Shown here: piece by piece, positions 10,204-22,452 of the stretch
Layout: each line of letters starts with the position of its first letter
How positions within the stretch are numbered: the stretch's first letter is position 1
DNA from: Smittium mucronatum
Taxonomy: Eukaryota; Kickxellomycota; Harpellomycetes; Harpellales; Legeriomycetaceae
Reading direction: 5' to 3'
DNA length: 38,214 bases
Assembly: GCA_001953115.1 (NCBI GenBank)
Contig: LSSL01007776.1
Coordinates: 1-38,214, forward strand
Program-made: the position numbers and the translations under genes
Notes under the pieces: model-generated
Told to the model about the DNA's origin: nothing
The model's database searches: none
What the model saw: only the letters and a program-made list of their open reading frames with translations

Positions 10204-11232
10204 ATTATATTAGATGAGTTTTTAATATAAACGAATGAATTTCTTAGAGTTTTAGCAAATCGGAATTAGTAGATCATTCGTGCAATCAAAGAGCGAATTA
10301 ACTCTTTTGTAACCGGTGGGCCATTTCATGCCATTCTTGTGACCAATATTTTTGCTGCATTGATTTTCAATTAGATAAATTAACGTACTATTGATTAAAT
10401 ATTTGAAATTGGCAAATAGATTTGTATGAATTTAGCAAATCGGAGCATTTAACACACATGTAGATGAAATAGCTAAACCAAGCTTCCATGACATATATTG
10501 TAATTTTGACCAATTATGTTTAATAATTAATGGATAATGAAAAAATATCTGTTGTTATGATGATGAAAGACGACGTGGTTTTGATTTGAAGTGCGGTATT
10601 ATAATAACGGGTGACATTTTTTTGTCAGTCTAGAATAAATTTCAAAAACAACTTTGTGGTCTAATTGTACCATTATTCAGGCCTAATTTAGTAAAAGAAT
10701 TGTATATTTGTAATAAGTTTTTTTATCGATAAACAATGCTCAAAATAATTTGCCGTTTTTTTACAAAGATCAGTTAATAAATCGTGTATTGTAAACGTTT
10801 TATGTGCTCTTTTGAAACTGAGTAATCTTCGTTATCTTTACTCCCTTTTTTAAATTCTGCTGCAATTAATATACCCATTAGTGGTTTGTTTCAGAAATAT
10901 ATTTTAGTGGGAATTATGTGACAAGCGAATGAGTTGTCCTTTAACGCCTGTGTCTTATCTATCAAAGATTTTTTTAAAATGCAAATTAAATATTTGTACT
11001 GCTCTGCAAAAATCAGTCGAGTTTTTTTATATTAAAAGTTCAAAGCAAATCCAAGATCTTTTTATTTAAAATGGAAAATAATATTGAAACAATTTTTTTT
11101 TTTTAATTTATAGGGGTTGAAACTTTAATTATTTCCATAGTGGTTTTTTGTGAGGACCACATGATCCATGCTTTTAAGAGGTCAATCCCCAATGAAATAA
11201 AATCAATCCTTCGAGATCGAGAAACATAACAA
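10204..11232. other. intergenic region upstream of the aquaglyceroporin
   Basis: AT-rich, with no gene or clear repeat. It presumably carries the aquaglyceroporin promoter. The immediate leader (11190-11232) is A-rich, which is common before fungal start codons. Confidence 0.4.
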
Positions 11233-12036
11233 ATGGTGGAGGAACCCAAATATCATGAATCTGGGTTTTATCTAATGAGGTACCGTTTACGTCACTACCT
11301 AGCTGAATATTTTGGTACCCTCGTACTCATCTTCCTTGGAAGTTCTGTTGTTGCCCTTGTCTTCCTCAACCCTGATGTAGAATCCGAATCCTGGCTCCTT
11401 ATTAACTTCGCATGGGGTATCGCAGTAGCTATGGCACTCTATGTCTCAATGGGTAGCTCAGGAGGTCACCTCAACTCTGCAATCACCATTTCTGCCGCAG
11501 TATATGGGAAACTCCCTTGGCATCGAGTCCCTGGATACATTTTCTCCCAGATTCTTGGTGCTTTCACAGGCTCTGCTCTCACGTATGGGGTTTATCGGTC
11601 CCGCTTCGATCCCTTTGACAATGGTGTGCGCTCTGTTTCTGGTCCTACTGCTACTGGTGGTATCTTTTGTACCTACCCCAACCCATACAATACTCACTGG
11701 GACTCCTTTTTTACTGAAATGCTACTCACTGCTATCCTTGTCTTTGTAGTTCAAGGAATCTTCGATCCCGAGATGACCCCTGCTAAGGGATTTGAACCTT
11801 TTATTGTCGGTCTCCTTGTCACCGCTATAGGTATGACTACTGGTAGGTTGACTGGTAGTGCTATGAACCCTGCTCGTGACTTTGGACCTCGCCTCTTTAC
11901 TGCTGTTTCAGGTTGGGGATCCGCTCCCTTCACTGCCTCTGGCCACTACTTTTGGATCCCTATCGTCGCCCCTGTTATAGGCGCGATTTTGGGCCAAGGT
12001 GCTTATGGTCTCTTCATCATTCCAAATAGGGATTAG
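11233..12036 (+). CDS. aquaglyceroporin (MIP family channel) with a variant first NPA box
   Basis: 267-aa channel predicted to pass water and/or glycerol across a membrane. Six hydrophobic segments lie near residues 22-45, 52-72, 100-120, 158-178, 186-205 and 238-262, the usual MIP layout and length. The second half-helix is canonical and glycerol-type, GSAMNPARDFGPR (NPARD at 212-216); the Asp after NPAR and the CTYP motif (~146-149) point to the GlpF/aquaglyceroporin branch. The first half-helix reads SSGGHLNSAIT, so NPA is replaced by NSA (81-83). The start is the first ATG of the frame, with G at +4. There are no introns. The gene is richer in C-ending codons than PFF1, perhaps reflecting high expression. 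Substrate cannot be settled from sequence. Confidence 0.95.
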   Translation: MVEEPKYHESGFYLMRYRLRHYLAEYFGTLVLIFLGSSVVALVFLNPDVESESWLLINFAWGIAVAMALYVSMGSSGGHLNSAITISAAVYGKLPWHRVPGYIFSQILGAFTGSALTYGVYRSRFDPFDNGVRSVSGPTATGGIFCTYPNPYNTHWDSFFTEMLLTAILVFVVQGIFDPEMTPAKGFEPFIVGLLVTAIGMTTGRLTGSAMNPARDFGPRLFTAVSGWGSAPFTASGHYFWIPIVAPVIGAILGQGAYGLFIIPNRD

Positions 12037-12984
12037 TTTATTAAGTCTCCTCAGAAGTTTTATTCATTTGCGGCTCTTGCCTTATCGTAACACTTTTTTG
12101 TATACTCGTCACGATTACCATCCTCTCTCCTCATCATCTCCCCTCCTCCAAGAAATGAATTTATTAATATGGACCAGAATCCCAGTAAAAGCTATAGAAA
12201 GTAAAGTCTAGAAGGAATTTGAAAAATCTGTATATAAATAGACCAAAAAGATAGTCATCATTCTGTAAGAGTAACAACATTCAAATCATATTTACATCTT
12301 GAGGAAACGCCTAATGTACATATAGTTCTAGAAAGAAATATAGGGGATATTTAAAATTGTTTATTTAAATTTTGTATAAATAAAATGGATCTTTTATTTA
12401 TTGCTTTGTAAATTTTCTAAAAAATATCCATAAAAAAATTAAACGCGGTTGTTTTGGACTACCTTAGATCGTTGTGCAACATTCTGTATATCGAAAAAAT
12501 TTTCGTTAAATTTTTACCAGTTAAAGAAAAAATAAAAGTGCGCCAAACCAAATTATTGAAAGAATATTTATATTTTGAATCGAGTTTAAATTAATTAGAA
12601 GTGACAAACATAATAAAATAGGACATGTGCGTCTTGCAACTAAGTCTCTAGAAATAGGAGTCAGCAGCAAGGAATTGTAGCTACCTGTAAAGCACTTATT
12701 TTATATTATATATTTTAGGATACAGTTTAGTCAAATTGGAAGTGCGTGCATGTTTAAATTCGTCAGAAATTTATATTTTTTTACAAAATGATTCCTGATC
12801 TAGTAATTTTTTCTATGGTTTTTGTCAAAGCATAATCTTATTCGGCCCATGATATCCCAGAGAAATCTCAAATAAACCTTTATCGGGGGAGGGGGGGGGG
12901 TTAACTCGGAGTGATTATTTAATCAATATAAAAATAGTCAAAACATATTTAAAAAAGTTTTAAAAAATTCAAAAAATATCTCAT
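12037..12984. other. intergenic between aquaglyceroporin and LINE remnant
   Basis: The first part is probably the aquaglyceroporin 3' UTR; an AATAAA-like signal lies near 12379. A striking G-run (five G, one A, ten G at 12885-12900) followed by TTAA stands out in otherwise AT-rich DNA. No gene is visible. Confidence 0.4.
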
Positions 12985-14539
12985 CCTACACCCCTCTATC
13001 GCTAACTTTATCGGGTATATAACCAAAATAGATGTGCGGACTGCGAAAATATTCCCAGCCTCACCAATTCTCTTCGATTTTTATATTAACGACCTTTTCG
13101 AGGGTATTTAAGGTGTATATGTCCCCGGGCTCACCTCTAGATTACCTGGAGTGCTTTTTGTCGATGATACGGTGATATTGGCCGAATCCGAGACAGATAT
13201 TTAATTTGAATTAAATCAAATTGCTTAGTGGTTAAATTCATGAGAGATGACTGTAAATGCATCCAAATGCAATGTAATGAATTTCACCAGTCCCCGATCT
13301 GATATCACAAGGCCAAAAAATCCCAAATGCTGATCAATATACTTATTTGGGGTACATGATTAATAACAAATTAGACGTTTTTTGGACCATCAATAATGAC
13401 AAAACTAGGGTCAGAAAGACTTTATACACTGCTCATAGATTTTCTTAGGTGGTCTATAGTGCCTGTTATATTAAAGATGAAAATCATAAATCAGGTTCTG
13501 ATGCCTGTATGCTGTTGAAGAAGCGATATCTCTGGTATGAAACAAGCCAGAATCAAGCATATACATGCTGAAATCAACAAAACTATCCGACTTTTTGTCA
13601 ATGTGGGTAAGTCGGTCGCCATGGAACACTTCCGAGCCGAGCTGAGGATAAAATCTGTATTCTTAAAAATCAGCACAGCTCGAGAGCGTGCATGTCACAA
13701 GTGGCCAATTTTAAAAACTTCGATTATCGATCAAATAAGTCACAGATTAAGGCCAGAATGGATACCTGGGCGACCGGCAGTACAAGATGAATAAAAAAAA
13801 AATTGTGTTCAAAATTAAAAAGTTGAAATAACAATTAGCATAGTCGAAAGGAAAAATAAAAATAGCCGGTCTAAAATCTACCAGTGGACGGATGAACTAT
13901 AAATCGGATGAAAAGGAAACTGAATCGATCTTCAGTTGCAGTATTCTGATCTAAAACTTGACCTCTATGATATCTGTAAAATGCGAATGGGAACCTTCTG
14001 GACCATCCAGCGAATATCCAATATAAAATTTTTGGATGAAAAATTTGAAAAAAATTGACCCTTCTGCAAAAACGATGTGCCAGAAATTGTCAACCACGTC
14101 TTATTAAATTTATCTCGATGAGATAGGCAGTGAAATCAGACAATCAGCCGGTTCATACCTGCAACTATCCGCTCAGACATCAAAAATCAACTTTCGAATT
14201 TCAATTAATCCCGGTTGGGGATAGTTTGAAAACCCCTTGGGGGGGGGGGGGTTAGTCTAAAAATATTTATTTCGGCTCCAAGCTGACACCGCCGATCTAA
14301 AATTTGAGCTGGAAACTGCCAAATTTCTGATTTGCATCTGCGTGCCACGAAAATTTAAGCTTCAGAGTTATAGTGATTCACCAGCCTCTTATAATCAATT
14401 ACCTCGAGCTAAGGAGCTGCTATAGTGGCAGAGGGGAGTTATGTGAAAATTTTTGTAATTTTTTCTTTTTTTTTAGTTTTTTTAAGTTTTTTTGTAGAAA
14501 TTTTTATTAGGTTTAAAACAAATTTCCCGCAAAAAAAAA
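12985..14539 (+). pseudogene. non-LTR retrotransposon (LINE) remnant: reverse transcriptase C-terminal half and 3' UTR
   Basis: Broken frames read as a LINE ORF2. The reverse transcriptase palm is visible from ~13053: FPASPILFDFYINDLFEG, then LPGVLFVDDTVILAESE with the catalytic FVDD (usually FADD) at 13157-13168, then MTVNASKCNVMNF. A C-terminal stretch around 13537-13791 follows (QARIKHIHAEINKTIRLF). Near 14056 there is a decayed zinc-knuckle-like PFCKNDVPEIVNHVLLN whose first and last Cys have become a stop and Leu. A final readable segment (14272-14425) ends with TAG inside the tail hairpin. The 3' UTR is T-rich and ends in poly-A at 14531-14539. Many stops and frameshifts make it inactive. 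No endonuclease domain remains, so the 5' end is truncated. Confidence 0.88.
14416..14429 (+). other. LINE tail hairpin overlapping the ORF stop
   Basis: GCTGC (14416-14420) pairs with GTGGC (14425-14429) using two G-U wobbles, loop TATA. The TAG at 14423-14425 ends the readable C-terminal frame. AGAGGGG follows, as AGAGGAG does in copies A and B. Confidence 0.6.
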
Positions 14540-15226
14540 TAATAAAAAAATGATTAAAATAAGTACATGGATTTAAATCTTTGGATTAAGTATACTAAAT
14601 CACACCATTATTTGGCAAAAAGATCTAATAATATTTTGATTTATGTGCTAGAAAAAATACATATTTCAAGAATATTCCAAAAATAAATATAATAGTATCT
14701 ATTTTATGAGGTAAATCGACATAATAAATATATTCTGACAGTTCATGACAGTATGCTATTTCTTTCTATATATATTTTTAAGATGAAAATTATATTTTCA
14801 TGGTTTAATGGCTTTGTATAATATTTTCTATAGCTTTCTTGGCTTACTTAATTTGTTTTATTTTTTATTTTTTATTTTAACTCGCTTATACTCGCTAATT
14901 GCCATTTTCTAAAGCAATATAAAAATAAAATGAGTCTAATATGATGCTCAAAAAAAACTAATTTATCTAATTCCTTTTATTTCAAAAAAACTTTCTAGTG
15001 TAGAATTCTTTTAAAGCATTTTTTTATTATTGTTTTTTTTGAATAATAAAAAAAAAAAATCAAAAAAAATATTAACTTAAATATTTGAGTTTTTTAGAAA
15101 CCTCTTTTAGATTAAAAAAATATCCATTAGATAATCATAAGACGCTTGAAAACTTTTTATTTGGATTAAATAACTCTAGCTATATTTGGTAAAATCATCA
15201 TATAGAAGCTATTTTTGAAAAGTATC

Positions 15227-15477
15227 TGGCTCATTAGCCGTTGAATTTGTTGTACGTGGATTTGATCTCTACGTATATTTGATCCTTAACTGGTGATTTT
15301 GATCCTTGAGTAGATTTGATCCGATTTAATTAATAGTGAAATTTATTGAATAAGATGAATCTTACAAAATAAAAATCTAAAAAATAGAAATTTCGATAAA
15401 TCACCTTAAATTTTTATTTTGTCCAATTATTTATGACTAATATTTTCAAAGGGGAATTTCATTTATTTCTGGTCAAA
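15227..15477 (+). repeat. left terminal inverted repeat
   Basis: Left arm of the 15227-16807 element. The inner 150 bp is well conserved against the right arm; the outer ~100 bp is more diverged and holds the spaced TTTGATCC motifs. Confidence 0.8.
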
Positions 15478-16554
15478 TAAAAGAATTTTTTTATATAACT
15501 ATAAATTCTAATGAAATATTAACAGTTTAATATGATACTTTAAACAAAAATAAATCTGAAATGTGCTTTGAATATTGTAATATATTATTTTTTTATAGTT
15601 CTTGTGTTTATTATTTTAAAAAAGACTATTTTTACAGTGGTAGGAATCTATTTTTTTTTAAATATAAGTCATCAAACATTATATCTCTAATATAATGTTA
15701 ATAGTTTGTTGTTTAAAAATAAATAGTGATTGATGTTATAGAACTGAATAGCACTCAAAAAATTATAAATTTGTGATTTTAGAAACAAAATTAATAGAAT
15801 TCAATTTTGGTTAGCTTGAAAAATAAGTAATTACTATTAACTTGGATAATGATACCCACCTACCGCATCATAGCCTTTTTTTCTTTTAAATTAGTAAATA
15901 GTTAAAAATTCACTATTTCTAAATTTTATTTATTAATAATATGAAAGATTTGATCTAAAATTATCCAGTTTTTTCTTTAATTCCGATTTCTCCAATATAC
16001 TTTATTGTAAATTTCTAGTGCGATCAGAACAATAGAGTGCCCATATATAATAAAGATATATTTATAAGGAAGAAATTAAAATAAAACGGTTTAATTTTTA
16101 CAACTTTTATCTCTAAAATAAATCTATCGGTGCTTATTATGCATAACAAGGGATTTCTAGAAATAAAGCTTTATTATTTCGCTTTGAGAATACAATATCT
16201 ATAACTATATCAAACTATCATTTTTCAAAAATAATATAAAGTAGAAGTCTAAAGAAAACAGGAAATAAAAGTCCAATTTCATTCTAACATGAAAGCAGCA
16301 ATATTAATACATAATAATTAATTATTTCACATTTACTAAAAAAAAATATAGTAAAGTTATATTAGGTAGGTAAAAAAATCACTTCATTCAACTCAATTAA
16401 ACTGGTTTTTGTTTGATTTTACTGGAAAAAGTAAAACTACGTAGCAATAGTATGTAGATAAATCACGGGCTTTTTTCTATAGATTAAATGATAAATTTAA
16501 TCAACTAAATTCATTTCAAAACAAGTACCTAGTTCTGTATAATGAAAATTTGTC

Positions 16555-16807
16555 TTTGACCAGAAATAAATTAAATTCCCCTTTGAAAATATTAGTCATA
16601 AATAATTGGAAAAAATAAAAATTTAAGGTGACTTATCGAAATTTCTATTAGTTAGATTTTTGTTTGGTAAGATTTATATTATCCAATAAATTTCCCTATT
16701 AATTAAATCAGATAAAATCCACGAAAGTATCAAAATCGCCAGTTAAGGATCAAATCTACGTAGGATTGAAATAAACGTACAAAAAATTCATACAATACCC
16801 TGAGCCA
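16555..16807 (-). repeat. right terminal inverted repeat
   Basis: Right arm of the 15227-16807 element. One GATC motif (16748-16751) is intact; the equivalents of the others appear mutated. Confidence 0.8.
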
Positions 16808-19800
16808 ACAAAATTTTTGTTACTTTAAAAAGATTTTTTAATCTGTGATATGCGTATATGAAATAAATGATAAACAAAAATTTTACATATGTATAAAATA
16901 TTTTCATATAAATAAAATATTAAGCTTTTTAATGTTTGGGAGAAAATATATAATATTTAAAGTTATTATAAATCTAACTATTACCCACGTTTTTTTAAAA
17001 AAGGTGTGATTACTCGATTATTGAATGCTGTTTATTTTTTGAAAGAAAATGTACTGAGTAAAAAAAATGAAATATCAGTTCAAATATTATTGGATTATTT
17101 CAAATCTAATAATAATCTAAAATGGGCTAAATATTCAAAAAAAATATCACCCAACCCGCCCCACTCCTCAAAACCAAAAAATATTCCAGAATAGTTTCAA
17201 TTTCGAGGGAAAAATAATAAATTTAGTTCAAGATCCTTTTTTTACAGACATAAAAATATTATCGTTTTGTATTTATTCCGAATAAATCCATTTTAACGAA
17301 TGATTTGAATAATGTGAAATTTTTATTACTAGATTGCTTGGATAAAAATTGATTTTTTACACTGTAATTTTTATAAATTTTTAATTTTTTTTAATAGAGG
17401 TATAGTGACGAAAAATTTCCTCTAAAACACTATATTTAGATTAAAAATGATGTAAAACATCCGAAAAACCCCTTATTAAAAGTATTTCAATACGGAGTAA
17501 TTATTTTTGGCATAAAACTAATTGAAATATTAAAATAAAATACTCATATCATCTCTTTCTCATAATATTTTAAAAATGGCTTTAGCCCGAATCGCCACGA
17601 AACAGGAAAAAATAATTAGTAAAATAATGAAAATAATAATTTTTTTTTTCATATAGGCTCCTAAAAAATATGGACGGTGGTAAATTTGGTGATTATATAA
17701 AAAACTTCTGTGTTTATTTTATTTTATCGTTTAAAATATTTAATTTTTTCACTTATTGGAATGTATTGTAAAACTGTAAATAAATATCATTAAAAACTCT
17801 ATGATTTTATTCTTTTAATTTACAATATTTTTTCGTGTTAAAATGGCCTTATAAAGGATGCTTTATTGCTGATTTAAGATATATAATACGAATTAAAATT
17901 ACTAATTCATGTTACCGTTTTTATTTCAAATGATATAAAAGGCTCCATAATTCTTACAAGGCTCGTGATAAAACCTGTTATCATTTTTTTTAACAAGTAA
18001 AAAAATCATCTCAATAATTATTTATTATTTTTATGTTTTATCCAAAATTAAGTGAGTAAATTATGGGCTTATTTTTTATATATTGAATTAAATATAATTA
18101 TTACAATGGATTTTTTGTTATAAAAATAAAGAAAACTAGCATTCACCATAAAAAAATTCTAATTTTTTTTAGAAGCCCAAATATATATAAAAAAACTAAA
18201 TTTATAATTAATTAAAGTTTCTAGAATACTTGTGAGTTTAATTTTTTTAGACTTTTTTTATTTTTTTTAGATGTTAGGAAGAAAATAGTCCATAATGAAA
18301 CTTTTTATATTATATTTTCCCAGATTATTCTGGGAATTTTGGTGAATATATTGGATAAATTTTCTATTTATATCTAATCTATAAATTTATTTACGTTTTT
18401 TTAAAAACAAATTTCTGCATTTAGTATTAACTTTATTTAAGAAGTTTTTTGAAAAAATTTATTTTTTTACTTTGTATTTTCTTTAAAATATTATCTTTTA
18501 AATATGAATAAATAAAAAAATATCCATTTGATTAATGATATTTGATAAATTATGGAGGGTAATATTTTATTTAAATCATAAATTTGCTTGGAGGAGTATA
18601 TCATATTTGATTTTTATATCTAATTCGATAAATTGTATAAAATTATCAATGAATATTTATTTATTTATTTAAAATGGATAGAACATATTTATATAAATAT
18701 ATTACAGTTTGTGTTGTTTAAGAGGTGATAAAATTATAAACTCTAAATCAAAGGTTTTTTAAAAACAGTGTTTCTATATGCAATTAAAACAAAATAATAA
18801 TTTAACAATTTTTTTTTTGAAAAATTGAGCCAAATTAATATATAAATTATTTTTCAATCTATAAAATTATTAGTTAATTAGGTATTTCAAGAGTTTTTAT
18901 TTAATGGAAAAAAAAATTAATTGAAGACAAAAGAATAAAAATTTAGATATCATAAAACCGATAAATTTTTTTATCATTCTCAAAATTTCAAAATAACATT
19001 AAGTCTGCTGGTTAAAATATCAAAAAATTTTACGATTTATCTTTTGAAATATTTTAATCCAAAAAAACATCTTATATCGATCTTTTTCTTGCACTCATGC
19101 TTCTAAATAAAAGCTTTAACTACTGAATATACGATTTTTTCGTTTATTAAAATTAAATAAGGTCCTGAATATCAATTAATATAATATTTATAAAATTACA
19201 AAATAAAACAAAACACTTATAAAACAAAATATCAATACAAATATTAATTTTTTGGCTAATATGCAATTCCAAATTCATGCTATATATAATAAATTTTTAT
19301 ACATATCATTTTAAAAAAAAATTACCATATCAAGGCCACAATTTTTTGACAAAATAAATGATGAGAGACCGAAAAAAATTAAAAAAATGTCAAAATTAAA
19401 AAAAAAAAGCAACATAATATCGAGAAGGTGAAAATTATTCAATTTTCTCCAAGAAAAAACTTAAAATTTAAAAATCCTTTATTGGTCTAATTTCCAAAAA
19501 AAATATTTCGTAATTAAATGGGCATAATTTCACTATAAATAATTCATTCCTAAATTATATTAAATATTTAATTTTATTAAGTATAAATTAAATTGATAAA
19601 AAATGTGCTTTTTTTTAAATTTTTTTTTAAAAAAAATTATAATATTTTCTAAGTCTTACCAATTTTAAAATTCTCAAAGATATTTGATTTTAGATTTAGA
19701 ACTTAAAAATATATCTAATGTGATTGCGGAATTTTCGCTAATATAAAATTGATTAATTTTTATTATAAATAGAATTTTTTTTAGTCCAAATAAAATTTCC

Positions 19801-20156
19801 AGAAATTTCATATAATCACAATCAATTACAATAAAATTAAAAAATACGATAAAAATTAAAAAAAATTATAACTGAATCTAGTTTTTACTAGTAAAAAAAA
19901 GTTATTCAAAAAATTTGTGAAATATTTTAAAATAAATAATATTTCAGAGTTGATTTTATTCATGTAAATTAAAATAAAAAATTTTATTTTTCAAATATAA
20001 TCATTTTAATTTGAAAACAAAATTTATCTTTAAGAATTTTGGCTCTGAATATTTCCTCATACACTATTTGTTTTAAACAAAATTAGGTTTCAATAAAAAA
20101 AGATCCTGATACATAAAATCACCATATAAATATATTAATTGTGTGTGGGTGTGATC

Positions 20157-20320
20157 TTTTTTTGGTGGATTTGATCTCTATGTGATTGTGATCCAATTTT
20201 TTGAATACTATCATTGGATAGCCCCGGTAAATTATTATCGATTTTATTATAAAAAATATCCAATAATATTTCAATTAAATTGATACTCCAATAAAACTAC
20301 GCTAAATCATCCTTAAAAAA
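20157..20320 (+). repeat. probable diverged relic of the long-TIR arm
   Basis: GGTGGATTTGATCTCTA near 20164 matches the left arm at 15256. A second block, CTAAATCATCCTTAAA near 20302, matches ATAAATCACCTTAAA near 15396. The blocks are about 138 bp apart here and about 141 bp apart in the intact arm. The sequence between has decayed, so the call rests on two collinear blocks. Confidence 0.4.
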
Positions 20321-22410
20321 CCAAGATACATAATTTTATGTTTTTTTAAATCTAGATAAAAAATTAGCCTATCCGTTAAAAATAAAAATATTAATAAAGT
20401 GAAAATGTTTAACTATTAAAAAAATACCGTTTTTTTCATACTAAATGCAAATATTGGATTAATTTAATATAAACTCCCTAGTATCGAGCTTTAATTTCAT
20501 TAATAATTTTTATTCGTTTAATTTGTATTATTATCTCTAATCTGGCTCCTTCTATTCCTGCATACTGACAGTAATTAAAAATTAAGCGCCATTAGATTAA
20601 TAGTTTTAGAATTTCGATTATTCGCTAAATGTTTTTTTTGGAGAGCCGTTAATCACATTGATCCAATGATTAGGATTTAGTTGAGTAATTTTAATATTAT
20701 ATCCAAAAATTTGATTCCTGTTTACATGGTTTTACTAAAATAGTAAAATAGTTTTTATTAGATAAAAATTACACTATCAATTATTATCCCCAATTAAAAT
20801 ACAGTTCATAGCCAATTAGGTTCAAAATAATCAAAAAAATATCATAATCACATAATGAACACAGCCACATAAAACATATCTTTTAAATTAATAAACGCAA
20901 TAAAAACCTAAAATTATGTCTTAAAAAAGGTTTTTTAATTTTAATCTTTAGAATATAAACACTTTTTAACTTTTTTGTTTTTTTTTTATAATTTATATTT
21001 GAATTTCAAAATTCTCTCTTTTTTCAAAATAAAACCCAATTATTTTTCAATTTTTATTTATTTATATATATATTCACGAAATAATTATTGTCTCATAATT
21101 TTTAAATTTATAAAAGAAGATTATACAAAATTTCTATAATATATATTTGAAATAAAAAAGGTAAGCATATATCTTTAATCCCAAGAAAAAGAGTATATAT
21201 AAAAAATAACTATTAAATATTATTAATTTAATGGTTTTAATATAATAGATATAATTTCTTTTAAATAAATATATGCTTTTATAAATTTACACATTTTAAA
21301 TTGTGGAGAAAAAATTTAAAAGTTTAATTCTATAACCACACACACTCCGCGAATTAACTCAAATAGACTTATTATTTGACAATTTATAAAAAAAATCACT
21401 ATCAATATAAACATGGGTCAAAAAAAATCATAATTGATATGATATTAACAATAAATTTAATTCAAGAAAATAAAATTGTAAATTTAAAAAAACATTCTTA
21501 ATACGTAAAATATGAGTGAATGAGTTTATTATTGCGATTTAATTTTTTTTGAATTATATTTTTTTATAATTTTTGAAAATAACCTCATGATAAAATGATT
21601 TTAGTTTTTTTTGATAGGAACAATACTTCTTATTTTCCTTTAATATTTTTAAATTGAGGCTAAAAAATTAATAAATCAATAACAAAATTCAAGCAACACA
21701 CCATTTTTAGCGTTATTTGATTTAGATAGTATAAATAAAATAAATAATGTAAATTATATTAGAATTACTATTCTTAAAAAACCTAAATTTATTATACGCC
21801 ACTAATTTATTTTTTTATGAAACATATCGACCCTTTATTTATTATTTAAATAATTTAAATATCACAATTTTAAAAATAAATACAGAATAGATACTTAATT
21901 TAGTTTAGAGAAAGTAATTTTTTGGAATCTTAGAATAAATATTTAAATATATATTATAATCCTAAAGCATGTATAATTATGTACCAGAAACTAATTACAA
22001 AACTATTCAGTAAAAAAAAATTGTTAAGAGTTAATTAAACTTATTTTAAAAATAAAATAGTAAAAAGATATTTATAAATCATACCCCAGTATCGTAAAAA
22101 TATTCTGTATATTTTTTAGCTTCTTTATAGATTGAAAAATGATACTTTATAGTGCACTTTTTATTTTCACTTTACACTTAAATAATATGTAAACATTCAT
22201 TAAAATTCCTGTAACTGCAAAATCTTTGCAAAAAAAAAAAGATTTAATTAACGAAAAAAAAAATTCAAATATTTAATAAATCAAATCAGATATGTATTGA
22301 TTTATGAATATTATTTTAAAATTTTTTTTAAAAGTTAAATTACGTATAAAATAAATTAAAGATAGTGCTAAAAAAATCAAAATTATCAAAATTATCGATT
22401 GGGTGCTTAT

Positions 22411-22452
22411 ATAATAAATAATAATAATAAATAATAATAATAATAATAATAA
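22411..22452. repeat. ATA/AAT microsatellite
   Basis: Interrupted trinucleotide run of AAT/ATA units. Confidence 0.85.

Larger units (their letters stand above)
15227..16807. mobile_element. 1.58-kb non-autonomous DNA element with ~250-bp terminal inverted repeats
   Basis: 15328-15477 is the reverse complement of 16555-16704 with about 11 mismatches in 150 positions and no gaps. Homology continues outward, less tightly, through TTGTACGT to TGGCTCA/TGAGCCA at the ends. The left arm carries four GATC-containing motifs (15264, 15281, 15301, 15319; spacing 17-20 bp), most reading TTTGATCC, like subterminal transposase-binding repeats. The ~1.07-kb interior is AT-rich and has no frame, so it encodes no transposase. 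No clear target-site duplication was found, so the superfamily is unassigned. Confidence 0.8.

Noticed and set aside
17006..17194. 62-aa frame in the AT desert
   Set aside because: Lys/Asn-rich translation typical of AT-rich noncoding DNA.
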